64,000 nt of DNA from Caenispirillum salinarum AK4. Its GTDB lineage: Bacteria > Pseudomonadota > Alphaproteobacteria > Rhodospirillales > Rhodospirillaceae. The notes beneath the pieces are model-generated. The model saw only the letters and a list, made by a program, of their open reading frames with translations, ran no database searches and was not told the origin of the DNA. Below are positions 40,323 through 48,639 of this stretch, one piece after another. A program made the translations under genes and the position numbers. The stretch is taken from assembly GCF_000315795.1 (NCBI RefSeq), contig NZ_ANHY01000020.1, positions 85,017-149,016 on the forward strand, in the 5' to 3' direction. Positions within the stretch are counted from its first letter, which is position 1; each line of letters begins with the position of its first letter.

Positions 40323-41168
40323 CTACGGGAGCCGCTCGCAGGGGCGGCCGTTCTCATCACCGTCCAGCCGGTGCGGGTCGCCTGTTCCGGCAGAGTTGAA
40401 GAATGCCTGTGCTTCAGCCTGACTTGCGAAGTCGGAACAATCCTTGTCCGCCCGAGACGTGCTGCCGCTGCGCCTCTGCTGCCGCCATTCCCATGGAGGA
40501 ACAAAATCGCCCTGCCATAGGCCGCGCCGCTCTTGCGCCGCAGCCTGTTCCTTGGAAACGTAATCCCGGCTATAGCGAGTATAGGCCAGAGCATGGCCGT
40601 GCCGGACCATCCACGCGTTCAGGTCCGTTCCGCCCAGATAGCAGACCGCCACAAGCCGTCCATACCGGTCATGATCGCGGCCGGCGCACGACACCGGACG
40701 ACGGCCTATGAGACCGTCGAGCGCGTTTGCAGCCAGTTGACCGCAACGGCGCTGCCTGCCCAAGTGCCCACAGATCTGGCCGGTTTCCGGTGCATCAATG
40801 CCGTGCAGTCTGACCCGCTTCCCGGCTATCGCCAGCGTATCACCATCGATAACGGTTGCACGACCGCGGAGCAAGCCAGGTTGCGGATCAGCGCAGGCCT
40901 CGCGGCCAAACACGGCGCCGGAGTCGCAGTAGACCGCAGTCGCCGCTCGGCTGACCGGCTCGATCCGCTCAGCCCACAGAGGATAGGTGGCGTAGCCCCC
41001 GCCAGCCATCAGGAAAGCGATGCCGCCCAACGCCAACCTTGTGGCCGTCGCCGGTTTGCGGCGCTTCCGGCGGGTGCCGCAACTGATCATGCGCAGCCGC
41101 CGCCCCAGAACCTCGCTCTTGCTTTCCGGGCGCGATCCCCACGGCCCCGACCGTTGGCGTTTAGCCAT
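40323..41168 (-). CDS. Membrane-anchored thermonuclease (SNase) with excalibur domain
   Basis: A 281-residue nuclease. A basic N-terminus and one membrane helix (about residues 47-65) are followed by the staphylococcal-nuclease domain: ATVIDGDTLAIAGKRVRLHGIDAPET, with the calcium Asp and catalytic Arg residues, and DRYGRLVAVCYLGG. The C-terminal 40 residues form an excalibur motif (DKDCSDFASQAEAQAFFNSA ending in DGDENGRPCE), a calcium-binding extracellular element. It probably degrades DNA outside the cytoplasm. GGAGGTGACG upstream fixes the ATG at 41168. Confidence 0.85.
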   Translation of the reverse strand: MAKRQRSGPWGSRPESKSEVLGRRLRMISCGTRRKRRKPATATRLALGGIAFLMAGGGYATYPLWAERIEPVSRAATAVYCDSGAVFGREACADPQPGLLRGRATVIDGDTLAIAGKRVRLHGIDAPETGQICGHLGRQRRCGQLAANALDGLIGRRPVSCAGRDHDRYGRLVAVCYLGGTDLNAWMVRHGHALAYTRYSRDYVSKEQAAAQERRGLWQGDFVPPWEWRQQRRSGSTSRADKDCSDFASQAEAQAFFNSAGTGDPHRLDGDENGRPCERLP

Positions 41169-41356
41169 CGTCACCTCCAGACACCGACCACCACCACCGA
41201 TCATGCCGCAGCCAGCTCGGCTCAAGAAGGTCGAAACAGCGCTGCTGATCCACCATCTGTCAGCCCCAGGGAAAGAGCATCATGGAAACTGAGCAAGTTT
41301 AACCTTCTGGAAAGGATTATGAAATTATTAGCCGGCACCACCTGCTGGTGATATCT

Positions 41357-41703
41357 GAAGTGGACCCGGTTTAGAGGTGGCCCCGTTCGTTTGGACAGGG
41401 TTGGCGGCAAAGTTAAGCTAATCCCGATGAGGGTGGCGACGCCAGTGGGATGGCCGACACCGTCTCCGGGTCGCACGCCGCAGACGGTGTCGGAGCGATC
41501 TGACGATACGCCTCGTCGGGCGTCCGTCCAGGCAGGGCCGAATGCGGCCGCCGCATATTGTAGTAGGCGATCCAGCGTCCGAGCTCCTCGCGCACTCCGC
41601 TGTCGGTCTCGAGGGCGTGGAGGTAGATGCATTCGTACTTCATGGAGCGCCACAGCCGTTCGATGAAGACGTTGTCCATCCAGCAGCCTCGGCCGGCTAT
41701 GAA
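41357..41703 (-). mobile_element. IS3-family transposase remnant (C-terminal part)
   Basis: The minus-strand frame 41413-41703 reads MDNVFIERLWRSMKYECIYL and IAYYNMRRPHSALPGRTPDEAY, the end of an IS3-type integrase core with the catalytic Glu in ERLWRSMK. The N-terminal part of the transposase is missing. The DNA beyond the stop (41357-41412, with GAAGTGGACCCGGTTT) looks like the outer end of the element. It is a fragment and cannot move by itself. Confidence 0.7.
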
Positions 41704-41884
41704 AGCACCTCAAAAGGCCCCCTTGTTGCCACCAGATCCGGAGTGGTGAGGAGGTGCTCGATCACGGGAAACACCATGCGGTTTCAGCTCGGGACGCTTG
41801 GACAGGGCTGTTGATTTCGGTGGACGCCCGCCCCCGCACCGCCCTATCTTCCGGGTCGGCCGAAGCACGAACCGGAGATCACTG

Positions 41885-42454
41885 TTGAGCGACGCTCGCC
41901 GCATTGCCGCCGCCTTCCAGGAAGCCGCCGACAACTTCGTCAAACTGCAGGAGCAGGCCCCGGTGGTCGCCGAGGCCGCGGCCATGCTGATCGAGAATCT
42001 GAAGGCCGGCGGCAAGGTCATGTTCTGCGGCAACGGCGGCTCGGCCGCTGACAGCCAGCACCTGTCCGCCGAACTGATGGGCCGCTACATGCGCGACCGC
42101 CCCGCCCTGCCGGCGCTCGCGCTCAGCGTCGACACCTCCGCCCTGACCGCGATCGGCAACGATTACGGCTATGAGCATGTCTTCGCCCGCCAGGTGGAAG
42201 GCATCGGCCGGACCGGCGACGTGCTGGTGGGGCTCAGCACCAGCGGCAACAGCGCCAATGTGTTGGCGGCGCTGGAGGTGGCGCGCGGCAAGGGCATCCG
42301 CACCATCGGCCTGACGGGCGCCGGCGGCGGCCGCATGGTCGAGGCCTGCGACCTGTGCATCAAGGTGCCGGCCACGCGCACCAACAGCATCCAGGAAATG
42401 CATATCGCCGTCGGCCACCTGCTGTGCGCCATGGTGGAAGACGCCCTGTTCTAA
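41885..42454 (+). CDS. gmhA: Phosphoheptose (sedoheptulose-7-phosphate) isomerase (TTG start)
   Basis: A 189-residue SIS-domain isomerase that turns sedoheptulose 7-phosphate into D-glycero-D-manno-heptose 7-phosphate, the first step to ADP- or GDP-heptose for LPS or S-layer glycans. The active-site loop is CGNGGSAADSQHLSAELMGRY, and LSTSGNSANVLAAL and HIAVGHLLCAMVE complete the pattern. It begins at TTG (41885) with CCGGAG upstream; earlier in-frame codons lie beyond the IS3 remnant. It belongs with the polysaccharide genes to its right, from which two insertion elements now separate it. Confidence 0.9.
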   Translation: MSDARRIAAAFQEAADNFVKLQEQAPVVAEAAAMLIENLKAGGKVMFCGNGGSAADSQHLSAELMGRYMRDRPALPALALSVDTSALTAIGNDYGYEHVFARQVEGIGRTGDVLVGLSTSGNSANVLAALEVARGKGIRTIGLTGAGGGRMVEACDLCIKVPATRTNSIQEMHIAVGHLLCAMVEDALF

Positions 42455-42463
42455 GGCACGGCG

Positions 42464-42703
42464 TCAGGCCATCCGCAGGGTGGTGAGGCGGCAGCCAATG
42501 CCCTGGTCGGTCAGGTAGTCCGCCTGGCGGTTTTCCAGCATCTTCGCCGTACCGTCGCGGACGATGGCGGCAAAGGCGTCCTTGAACCTGTAGTCCTCGT
42601 AGACGCCTTCATTGATGGTCAGGCAGACAATGCCCCCCGGTCGCGTCACGCGCAGAAGCTCCGGCAGGCCCTCCGTGCCCACATGGCCGTGGGTAAACGT
42701 CCC
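42464..42703 (-). pseudogene. SAM methyltransferase, C-terminal piece (piece 3 of 3)
   Basis: This is the end of a class I methyltransferase gene broken by two insertions. It includes the 8-base target copy 42696-42703 and reads THGHVGTEGLPELLRV, then GGIVCLTINEGVYEDYRFKD to the natural stop. Removing the IS1595-TnpB element and one target copy joins it in frame to the piece at 45165-45430 through ISVGTFTHGHVG, the strand after the nucleotide site in WBSCR27-like enzymes. The stop is 10 bases from that of the convergent gmhA gene. Confidence 0.85.
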
Positions 42704-42772
42704 TGGGGCCTATAGCGCTGGCTCAGCAGATACCAGATTTTGTGGTTGCTAATCCGTTCTCAATCTGATGAC

Positions 42773-43630
42773 ATGAGCAAAGGTGGCCGATGCACAGGAG
42801 TTGCCGCTTTGCTAGGAATGTCTCTGCTGGACTTCATCGGCGAGGTGCCCGATGAAGACGTGGCCGAGCGCTGGCTGATCAAGCAGCGCTGGCCGTCCGG
42901 CATGACGTGCCCGACGTGCGGCAGTTCCCATGTACGGCGGCTGCGCGGTCGACGGCTGTTCCAGTGCCGGTGTCGCAGGCAGTTCAGTGTCACCAGCGGC
43001 TCCGCCATGCACGGCACGCGTCTGCCGCTCCGCGCCTGGGCCGTCGGCATCTTCCTCTTCGTGACATCGTCCAAGGGCATCAGCGCCCGGAAGATGTCAG
43101 CGTGGCTGGGGATTTCGTACAAGGCGGCCTGGTTCATGGGGCATCGCATCCGGGCGATGATGGCGGCCTGGAGGCCGTTGAGCGGCATCGTCGAAATCGA
43201 CGAAGCGTACTACGGCACGCGACGGCGAAAGCCGGGCCGGGGAGCCGGTCCCGCGCTGGTCATGGTCGCCGTCGAGCGCAGTGGTGACGCTGTTGCTCGG
43301 GCGATCCAGAGCCACGGTCGCGTCTACATAGCCGACGCGCTGAAGGGCGTGCTTTCGAAAGACTCGGTCATCATGACCGACGGACTTCCCGCCTATCGCT
43401 GTCTCGGCGGCCGTTCGGTGCGCCATAGCGCCGGCGAGTTCGTTCGCGGGGAAGTCCACGTAAACACGGCCGAAGGCTTCAACGGCCTGTTCAAGCGCGC
43501 GGTCACCGGCGTGTACCACTGGATTTCGGTGAAGCACGCCGACCGCTATGCCGCAGAAGCCGCTTTCCGCTGGAGTGAGCGACGGCTTTGCAGTGGAACA
43601 CCAATGCCTTACGGCACGTTGGTGGGCTGA
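42773..43630 (+). CDS. IS1595-family transposase
   Basis: A 285-residue DDE transposase with an N-terminal zinc ribbon (CPTCGSSHVRRLRG and FQCRC) and the ISXO2-like catalytic domain: first Asp in IVEIDEAYYGTRRR, second in VIMTDGLPAY, and HVNTAEGFNGLFKR with the family's Asn/Glu region. The helical middle KMSAWLGISYKAAWFMGHRIR is the DNA-binding helix pair. The ATG at 42773 is used; 42818 (MSLLDFIG) is an alternative that matches shorter relatives. Its stop overlaps the tnpB start (TGATG). Confidence 0.88.
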   Translation: MSKGGRCTGVAALLGMSLLDFIGEVPDEDVAERWLIKQRWPSGMTCPTCGSSHVRRLRGRRLFQCRCRRQFSVTSGSAMHGTRLPLRAWAVGIFLFVTSSKGISARKMSAWLGISYKAAWFMGHRIRAMMAAWRPLSGIVEIDEAYYGTRRRKPGRGAGPALVMVAVERSGDAVARAIQSHGRVYIADALKGVLSKDSVIMTDGLPAYRCLGGRSVRHSAGEFVRGEVHVNTAEGFNGLFKRAVTGVYHWISVKHADRYAAEAAFRWSERRLCSGTPMPYGTLVG

Positions 43631-45159
43631 TGACGGAACAGGTCCTCCCGAAAAAGACGCACCGGTGCGATCTGCTACCGCACGCCATGAACGACGGCAA
43701 GGCTGCGGCCGTGCGCGATCTGTTGCGCGCGTGGAGAAACACGGCTACACGCATCGGTGCCGAGCAATGGCGGCTCTTTTTCGAGTCCAGAGCTTTCGAC
43801 AAACGGACCAAGATCACCTACCCCGACGACCCGATCGGAGCGGCCCGCGTCCAGATGGTCCGTTATCAGGTGGTCGGCATGCTGTCTTCGTTCGTGACCA
43901 ACCGCGCCAATGACTACCGGGACATGGTCGAGCGGTCGTCACTGGACAAGGACACCAGACACCAGCTCCACGTCATCAACCGCCGGAAGGCGTGGTTCAG
44001 CCACAAGTCCGTGACCGTGAAGGACGCTGATGCGCCCATTCCCGACGACATCCGCCGGCTGGCCCGGTCGATCATGCGTGGCGTTCTGAAGCGCCACCGT
44101 AAGCCGTCCATGCGCCGGATCAATGCCGTCGTCGACCAGCGCGGTGTCGCCTGGGGCCCGGCCGAGACGGCGACGGGCTTTCCGTTGTGGGCGACGCTGA
44201 AAACGATGGAGCGTCGGCTGAATGCCGCAGGACAGCCGTCCAAGGCTTTCGGCGAGATCCACGTCCCGTTGCTGCCCTACGAGCACTACCTGGAGCGGCC
44301 GGGCCGGCGATGCCTGGGGCTGCAGGTCAATGAGGCGGACGACGGCACCATCACCTTCGGCATCATCACCGAAACCACGGAGGAATTCGCCGGCAGCCGG
44401 GGAGCCTATGCACCAGAGAAAGAGGTGGTCAGCGTCGATTTCGGCCTGCGCACCATGTTCGCCACCGACGACGGCGACCTGTTCGGGCGGACCTGGTTCG
44501 AAAAGCTCAAGCGCTACGATGTCGAGATCACGGCGCTCGCTCGCGCAGTGCAGAAGGCCGGACGGAAACCCCGGCACGATCCCGCTTACAAGGCCGCTGT
44601 AAAGCGCTTGCGCGGCTTCGTGAAGACCGAGATCGGACGGGTGCTGAACCGCATCGTAGCGGTGAAGAAGCCGAAGGCTCTGGCGCTGGAGCAGCTGAAC
44701 TTCCGCAGTCCCGACCTCAGCCGGCGCATGAACCGCATTCTGCAGAACTGCGGCCGGTCGGTGATCCGAGCGAAGCTGCAAGACCTGTTTGAGCGGTTCG
44801 GCATCACCTCTGAGGAGGTGAACCCGGCCTACAGCTCGCAGGAATGCTCGGCTTGCGGCTATGTCGACAGGCGCAACCGCAAGCAAGACACCTTCAAATG
44901 CCTGCACTGCGGGCACACAGCTCACGCCGACGTGGACGGTGCGCGGACTGTGAGGTCGAGACGTTCTCGGCCCATCGCACAACCCTACCTCACGAAGGCG
45001 AAAGTCCTCGACATGCTGGTCACCCAGTTCGTCGAGCGGCACCCGGATGGACGGGTCTACACCGGGGCCGGGCCTTGGCAGTCAAATCCGTACTTCGCCA
45101 AGGTGCGGCGCGCTAGTCAGCGACCACCAGATGTGGTGGCTGCTGAGCCAGCGCTATAA
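43630..45159 (+). CDS. tnpB: TnpB/Cas12-like RuvC nuclease in an IS1595 element
   Basis: A 509-residue RNA-guided nuclease-family protein. The split RuvC residues are D270 in VVSVDFGLRTMFATDDG, E354 in ALALEQLNF and D434 in HADVDGARTV. The four-cysteine zinc finger CSACGYVDRRNRK and FKCLHCGHTA precedes the last Asp, as in TnpB; the second position of the usual DxNAA motif is Asp instead of Asn. All catalytic acids are intact. The N-terminal 250 residues are basic and fit the WED/REC part. The start overlaps the transposase stop, implying coupled translation. TnpB genes normally ride with IS200/IS605 or IS607; here the partner is an IS1595 DDE transposase. Confidence 0.85.
   Translation: MTEQVLPKKTHRCDLLPHAMNDGKAAAVRDLLRAWRNTATRIGAEQWRLFFESRAFDKRTKITYPDDPIGAARVQMVRYQVVGMLSSFVTNRANDYRDMVERSSLDKDTRHQLHVINRRKAWFSHKSVTVKDADAPIPDDIRRLARSIMRGVLKRHRKPSMRRINAVVDQRGVAWGPAETATGFPLWATLKTMERRLNAAGQPSKAFGEIHVPLLPYEHYLERPGRRCLGLQVNEADDGTITFGIITETTEEFAGSRGAYAPEKEVVSVDFGLRTMFATDDGDLFGRTWFEKLKRYDVEITALARAVQKAGRKPRHDPAYKAAVKRLRGFVKTEIGRVLNRIVAVKKPKALALEQLNFRSPDLSRRMNRILQNCGRSVIRAKLQDLFERFGITSEEVNPAYSSQECSACGYVDRRNRKQDTFKCLHCGHTAHADVDGARTVRSRRSRPIAQPYLTKAKVLDMLVTQFVERHPDGRVYTGAGPWQSNPYFAKVRRASQRPPDVVAAEPAL
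45118..45145. repeat. Subterminal hairpin at the right end of the IS1595-TnpB element
   Basis: CAGCGACCACCA pairs with TGGTGGCTGCTG (12 positions, one wobble and one mismatch) around GATG. It lies inside the last codons of tnpB, 19 bases from the element end, where an omega-RNA scaffold would be expected. Confidence 0.45.
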
Positions 45160-45164
45160 TGACC

Positions 45165-45430
45165 AACGTCCCCACCGAGATCACGCCGGCATAGGCGTCC
45201 GTCGCGAGCGCCGTCAGCGGCTTGGTCATGTCCGCTTCCACCAGGTCGCGATAGACGCCCTTGGCCCGCGCCTCGCCCAGCATCTCCGGCGAAATATCTA
45301 GGCCGTCGACGACGGGAAAGCCCCGCGTCGCCAGTTCCACGCCGACCAACCCTGTGCCGCAACCGGCGTCCAGTACCGGCGACACCTTGGCTTCGGCGAC
45401 CCGGGCGAAGGTTTCCGCCGCCACGCGCGG
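45165..45430 (-). pseudogene. SAM methyltransferase, middle piece (piece 2 of 3)
   Basis: The middle of the split gene carries the SAM-binding motif I, SPVLDAGCGTGLVGVELATRG, then VVDGLDISPEMLGEARAKG and VEADMTKPL. It is bordered on the left by the IS1595-TnpB element and on the right by IS256, and includes a target copy from each. Frame is kept on both sides: RV-AAETFARV joins the N-terminal piece after excision of IS256. The original enzyme of about 208 residues would have been an intact class I methyltransferase of unknown substrate. Confidence 0.85.
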
Positions 45431-46821
45431 GAGCTATAGCGGAAAGTGGGTGACAGCCTGAGAAGGGGGTGGCGTATCGTGGAGGTGTCTTACGCCTTCC
45501 ACATCTCCAACAAGGGAGTGATACGCCATGACCGAAGATACCGTTGTCGCGCTGCGCCAGCCAGGGGAAACCGACGATCCGCTGATCGAGGTTCTGCGCG
45601 CCGGGGCGCGGCAGCTTTTGGCGCAAGCCGTGGAGGCGGAGGTCGCCGCCATGCTTGCCGAGCATGAACACCTGACGACGGAAGACGGCCGCCGGCGCCT
45701 GGTCCGTCACGGCCACGGCCCGGAGCGCGAGATCCTGACGGGCATCGGCCCCGTTGCCGTGCGACGGCCGAAGGTGCGGGACCGCGGCGCCGACGGAGAA
45801 GATCGCATCCGCTTCAGCTCCGCCATCCTGCCGCGCTTTGCCCGGCGCACGCGCTCCATCGATGCCGTCCTGCCGACGCTCTACCTGCGCGGCCTGTCGA
45901 GCGGCGACTTCCAGGAAGCCCTGGAGGCGTTGCTTGGCAAGGATGCGCTTGGCCTGTCGCCGCAGGTGATCAGCCGCCTGAAGGCGGAATGGCAAGCCGA
46001 CTACGATCGCTGGCGCAAGCGCGACCTGACGGCCCGGCAGTACGTCTACATTTGGGCCGACGGCGTCTACCTCCAGGGCCGCATGGAAGACGAGAAGCAG
46101 TGCATCCTCGTTATCATCGGCGCCACGCCGGAGGGCCGCAAGGAGTTGGTCGGCTTCCAGGCGGGCTTCCGCGAAAGCGCCCAGAGCTGGCGGGAACTGC
46201 TGAACGACATCAAGGGGCGTGGCCTCGCCCAGGGGCCGAAGCTCGCCATCGGCGACGGCGCGCTCGGCTTCTGGAAGGCGCTCGACGAGGTTTATCCCGG
46301 TGCCCGCCATCAGCGCTGCTGGGTGCACAAGACGGCTAACGTCCTCAACAAGCTGCCGAAGTCGCGCCAGAGGGCGGCCAAGGAGGATCTCCACGCCATC
46401 TGGATGGCCGACGGCCGTGCCGAAGCCGAGGCCGCCATGGACACCTTTGAGGCGAAGTACGTCGCGAAGTACCCTCAGGCCGTCGGCTGCCTGACCAAGG
46501 ACCGCGTCGCCCTGCTGGCCTTCTACGACTTCCCGGCCGAGCACTGGCAGCACGTGCGAACCTCGAACCCCATCGAGAGCGTCTTCGCCACCGTCCGGCA
46601 CCGCACCGTGCGCACCAAGGGCTGCCTGTCGCACAAAACCGCCCTGGCGATGGTCTTCAAGCTGGTCACCGCCGCCAGCAAGACCTGGCGCCGACTGTCG
46701 GGCAACAACCGCTTGCCCCAGGTGATCAAGGGTGTCAGGTTCCGCGATGGCATTCAGGTGAAGAACGCCGACCAATCCGCCGCCGCCTGATCATGCCGTC
46801 ACCTACGATTGGTCATAGCTC
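45431..46821 (+). mobile_element. Intact IS256-family insertion sequence
   Basis: A 1391-bp element with terminal repeats starting GAGCTAT and 9-bp target duplications CACGCGCGG (45422-45430 and 46822-46830). The inner parts of the repeats share GTGGGTGAC / GTAGGTGAC. It encodes one complete transposase and lies inside the methyltransferase gene, about 260 bases from the IS1595-TnpB insertion. Confidence 0.92.
45528..46790 (+). CDS. IS256-family transposase (complete)
   Basis: A 420-residue mutator-type transposase. The catalytic acids are D in VYIWADGVYLQG, D in LAIGDGALGFWKAL and E in SNPIESVFATVRHRT; CWVHKTANVLN holds the conserved Cys-x2-His. The reading frame is uninterrupted, in contrast to the decayed copy at 38157. 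An AAGGGAG ribosome site lies upstream of the ATG. Enough sequence is intact for activity. Confidence 0.93.
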   Translation: MTEDTVVALRQPGETDDPLIEVLRAGARQLLAQAVEAEVAAMLAEHEHLTTEDGRRRLVRHGHGPEREILTGIGPVAVRRPKVRDRGADGEDRIRFSSAILPRFARRTRSIDAVLPTLYLRGLSSGDFQEALEALLGKDALGLSPQVISRLKAEWQADYDRWRKRDLTARQYVYIWADGVYLQGRMEDEKQCILVIIGATPEGRKELVGFQAGFRESAQSWRELLNDIKGRGLAQGPKLAIGDGALGFWKALDEVYPGARHQRCWVHKTANVLNKLPKSRQRAAKEDLHAIWMADGRAEAEAAMDTFEAKYVAKYPQAVGCLTKDRVALLAFYDFPAEHWQHVRTSNPIESVFATVRHRTVRTKGCLSHKTALAMVFKLVTAASKTWRRLSGNNRLPQVIKGVRFRDGIQVKNADQSAAA

Positions 46822-46956
46822 CACGCGCGGTGCGACATAGCCGAAGCGCCCCACCACATCGTCCTCGTATCCGTTCGCCCAGTCACGGTAGGCGTTGACG
46901 CAGTCGTCGGGCGTCTGGACCGAGTAGACCTTGCTCAGGGTGGGATCAATACTCAT
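46822..46956 (-). pseudogene. SAM methyltransferase, N-terminal piece (piece 1 of 3)
   Basis: It begins with ATG at 46956 and reads MSIDPTLSKVYSVQTPDDCV, then NAYRDWANGYEDDVVGRFGY and VAPRV up to the IS256 target copy. The N-terminal helices ending at the SAM site are typical of small methyltransferases. It joins the middle piece in frame once IS256 and one target copy are removed. The promoter, if any, lies in the 47-kb gap, so transcription of the broken gene might still start here. Confidence 0.85.
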
Positions 46957-47280
46957 ACACATTTTCCGTGGCTGTTCGCGGATGAGGGCCCTAGTCTAGC
47001 CGCTATGGCCCCGGAAACCAACCAGTTGCTGAGGTCTGCTTGGCTGCACGAACAGCAGAACGAGCGGAAGGCGTCCTCCGCCAGAGGCCGAGCAGGAGCT
47101 GTAAACCGGACCCACCTGCTGCAGTCGCTCGGTGCCCCTGTGGAGGACGAGCGTACATCGTCGACCGCTTGGCCAGCGGACTCAGTTCTGTTAAAGCCGC
47201 CGGACGAGGCAACTAATAAGTTCAATTCAGCCACAACGCGGGTACTAGCGCGTGTAGCGCCCAAAGAGCCTACACAACGG

Positions 47281-47307
47281 TTTATGCATTTTATGCATTT
47301 TGTGCAT
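47281..47307. repeat. Three tandem 9-base repeats (TTTATGCAT)
   Basis: Units at 47281, 47290 and 47299 read TTTATGCAT, TTTATGCAT and TTTGTGCAT, in the low-GC gap upstream of rfbB. Too few for a CRISPR or a clear iteron origin. Confidence 0.6.
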
Positions 47308-47389
47308 TTTCCGTTCTTTTTCTCTTGACCAAGCCAAACACTTGCGCCATACGCTGTCTTGCTGTTCAAGCCGTAATCGAAGAGCCCTG

Positions 47390-47426
47390 AAAACTCACCA
47401 CGCCGAGACACCGTGGTGGGTTTTCT
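47390..47426. terminator. Bidirectional terminator-like hairpin
   Basis: AAAACTCACCACG pairs with CGTGGTGGGTTTT (13 positions, one wobble) around a 9-base loop, with T-rich DNA on the right and A-rich DNA on the left, so it can act on either strand. Confidence 0.7.
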
Positions 47427-47562
47427 TGTATGGCTGGGTCGGTATTTCGGGAATGCATCATGAGGCGCAAACCTTCTCGTGCTAACGACTGGCCGGTTGC
47501 TGTACCCAGTCATGCTGCCGTAGGTTATAGGTGTCATGCCGTCCGTACGCGCTGGATTATAA

Positions 47563-48639
47563 ATGATATCATTGGTTACTGGCGGGGCTGGCTTTATCGG
47601 ATCGGCGGTAGTGCGTCGCCTGCTTAAGGCGGGACATACTGTTGTCGTCGCTGACCTACTGACCTACGCCGGCAACCGCGCGAACTTGGCGGAAGTGGCC
47701 AATGATCGCCATTTCACGTTTGAGGCCGCGGACATCTGCGATGCCAGCGCCATGGCCGATGTTTTCCACCGTTACCAGCCGACAGCCGTGCTGCATCTTG
47801 CGGCCGAGTCCCATGTGGACCGCTCCATCGACGGCCCCGCAGCCTTCATCCGCACCAACGTGGACGGGACTGGCGTGATGCTGCAGGCCGCCCGCGCCTA
47901 TCAGGAGACGCTGCCCCAGCCGGCGCGGGACGCCTTCCGCTTCGTCCATGTCTCCACCGACGAGGTGTTCGGCGCCCTCAGCGCGCACGGCCGTTTCAGC
48001 GAGGAATCCCCGTATCGCCCCAACTCGCCCTATGCCGCATCCAAGGCGGCGGCCGATCATTTGGTCCGCGCGTGGCACGTCACTTATGGCTTGCCGACGC
48101 TGGTTGTCAACGCCTCCAATACCTACGGCCCGCGCCAGTTTCCCGAGAAGCTGATCCCGCTGACCCTGATCCGCGCCCTGCAGGGGAGGACGCTGCCGGT
48201 CTACGGGCGCGGCGAGAACGTCCGCGACTGGCTGCACGTCGACGATCATGCCGACGCCCTGGTGGCCGTGCTGAGCCGGGGCGCGCCGGGCCGCGGTTAC
48301 TGCATCGGCGGCGGCTGCGAGCTGGCCAACATCGACGTTGCCCGCACTCTCTGCCGCCTGCTGGACGAAGCCTCGCCCCGCGCCGACGGCCTCCCGCACG
48401 AAAGCGCCATTGCCTTCGTCGCCGACCGCCCCGGACACGATTTGCGCTACGCACTCAACAGCAGCCGCGCGGCGGCGGAATTAGGCTGGCGCCCGCGCGT
48501 GCGGTTCCACGACGGCTTGCGCGACACGGTCCGCTGGTACCTGGACAACCGGCCCTGGTGGGAGGCGATCCTGCGCGGCGGCGCCTATGGCGGGGAGCGC
48601 CTGGGCCTCGCCTCCGATGAACCGGAGGCCGGACAATGA
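47563..48639 (+). CDS. rfbB: dTDP-glucose 4,6-dehydratase
   Basis: A 358-residue short-chain dehydrogenase-type enzyme that converts dTDP-glucose to dTDP-4-keto-6-deoxyglucose, the branch point for L-rhamnose and other deoxysugars. The N-terminal NAD site is [17 protein letters not shown], the active site is STDEVFG and [10 protein letters not shown] (Tyr and Lys of the YxxxK pair), and [15 protein letters not shown] and [15 protein letters not shown] are typical. The ATG at 47563 gives the standard start. Its stop overlaps rfbA by four bases. Confidence 0.93.
   Translation: MISLVTGGAGFIGSAVVRRLLKAGHTVVVADLLTYAGNRANLAEVANDRHFTFEAADICDASAMADVFHRYQPTAVLHLAAESHVDRSIDGPAAFIRTNVDGTGVMLQAARAYQETLPQPARDAFRFVHVSTDEVFGALSAHGRFSEESPYRPNSPYAASKAAADHLVRAWHVTYGLPTLVVNASNTYGPRQFPEKLIPLTLIRALQGRTLPVYGRGENVRDWLHVDDHADALVAVLSRGAPGRGYCIGGGCELANIDVARTLCRLLDEASPRADGLPHESAIAFVADRPGHDLRYALNSSRAAAELGWRPRVRFHDGLRDTVRWYLDNRPWWEAILRGGAYGGERLGLASDEPEAGQ

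Larger units (their letters stand above)
42704..45164 (+). mobile_element. IS1595-family element carrying a tnpB-like gene
   Basis: A 2461-bp element bounded by 8-bp target duplications AACGTCCC (42696-42703 and 45165-45172). The ends share the inverted repeat TATAGCGCTGGCTCAGCAG, with less conserved outermost 6-7 bases. It encodes an IS1595 transposase and, overlapping by one base, a RuvC-type TnpB protein whose stop codon lies inside the right inverted repeat, five bases from the end. Imperfect hairpins stand just inside both ends (42725-42750 and 45118-45145). It interrupts the methyltransferase gene. Confidence 0.88.
46957..47562. other. 606-base, AT-richer gap before rfbB
   Basis: No gene is supported. 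It has lower G+C than its surroundings, three tandem copies of a 9-base TGCAT unit (47281-47307), and a bidirectional hairpin terminator (47390-47426). The last 60 bases before rfbB are AT-rich and probably carry its promoter. Composition suggests transferred DNA. Confidence 0.5.

Noticed and set aside
41222..41713. A 163-codon minus-strand frame over the IS3 remnant
   Set aside because: Wrong frame; the IS3 integrase motifs are read in the frame 41413-41703.
47281..47307. CRISPR or replication-origin iterons
   Set aside because: Only three 9-base units, no spacers, no DnaA boxes or rep gene next to them.
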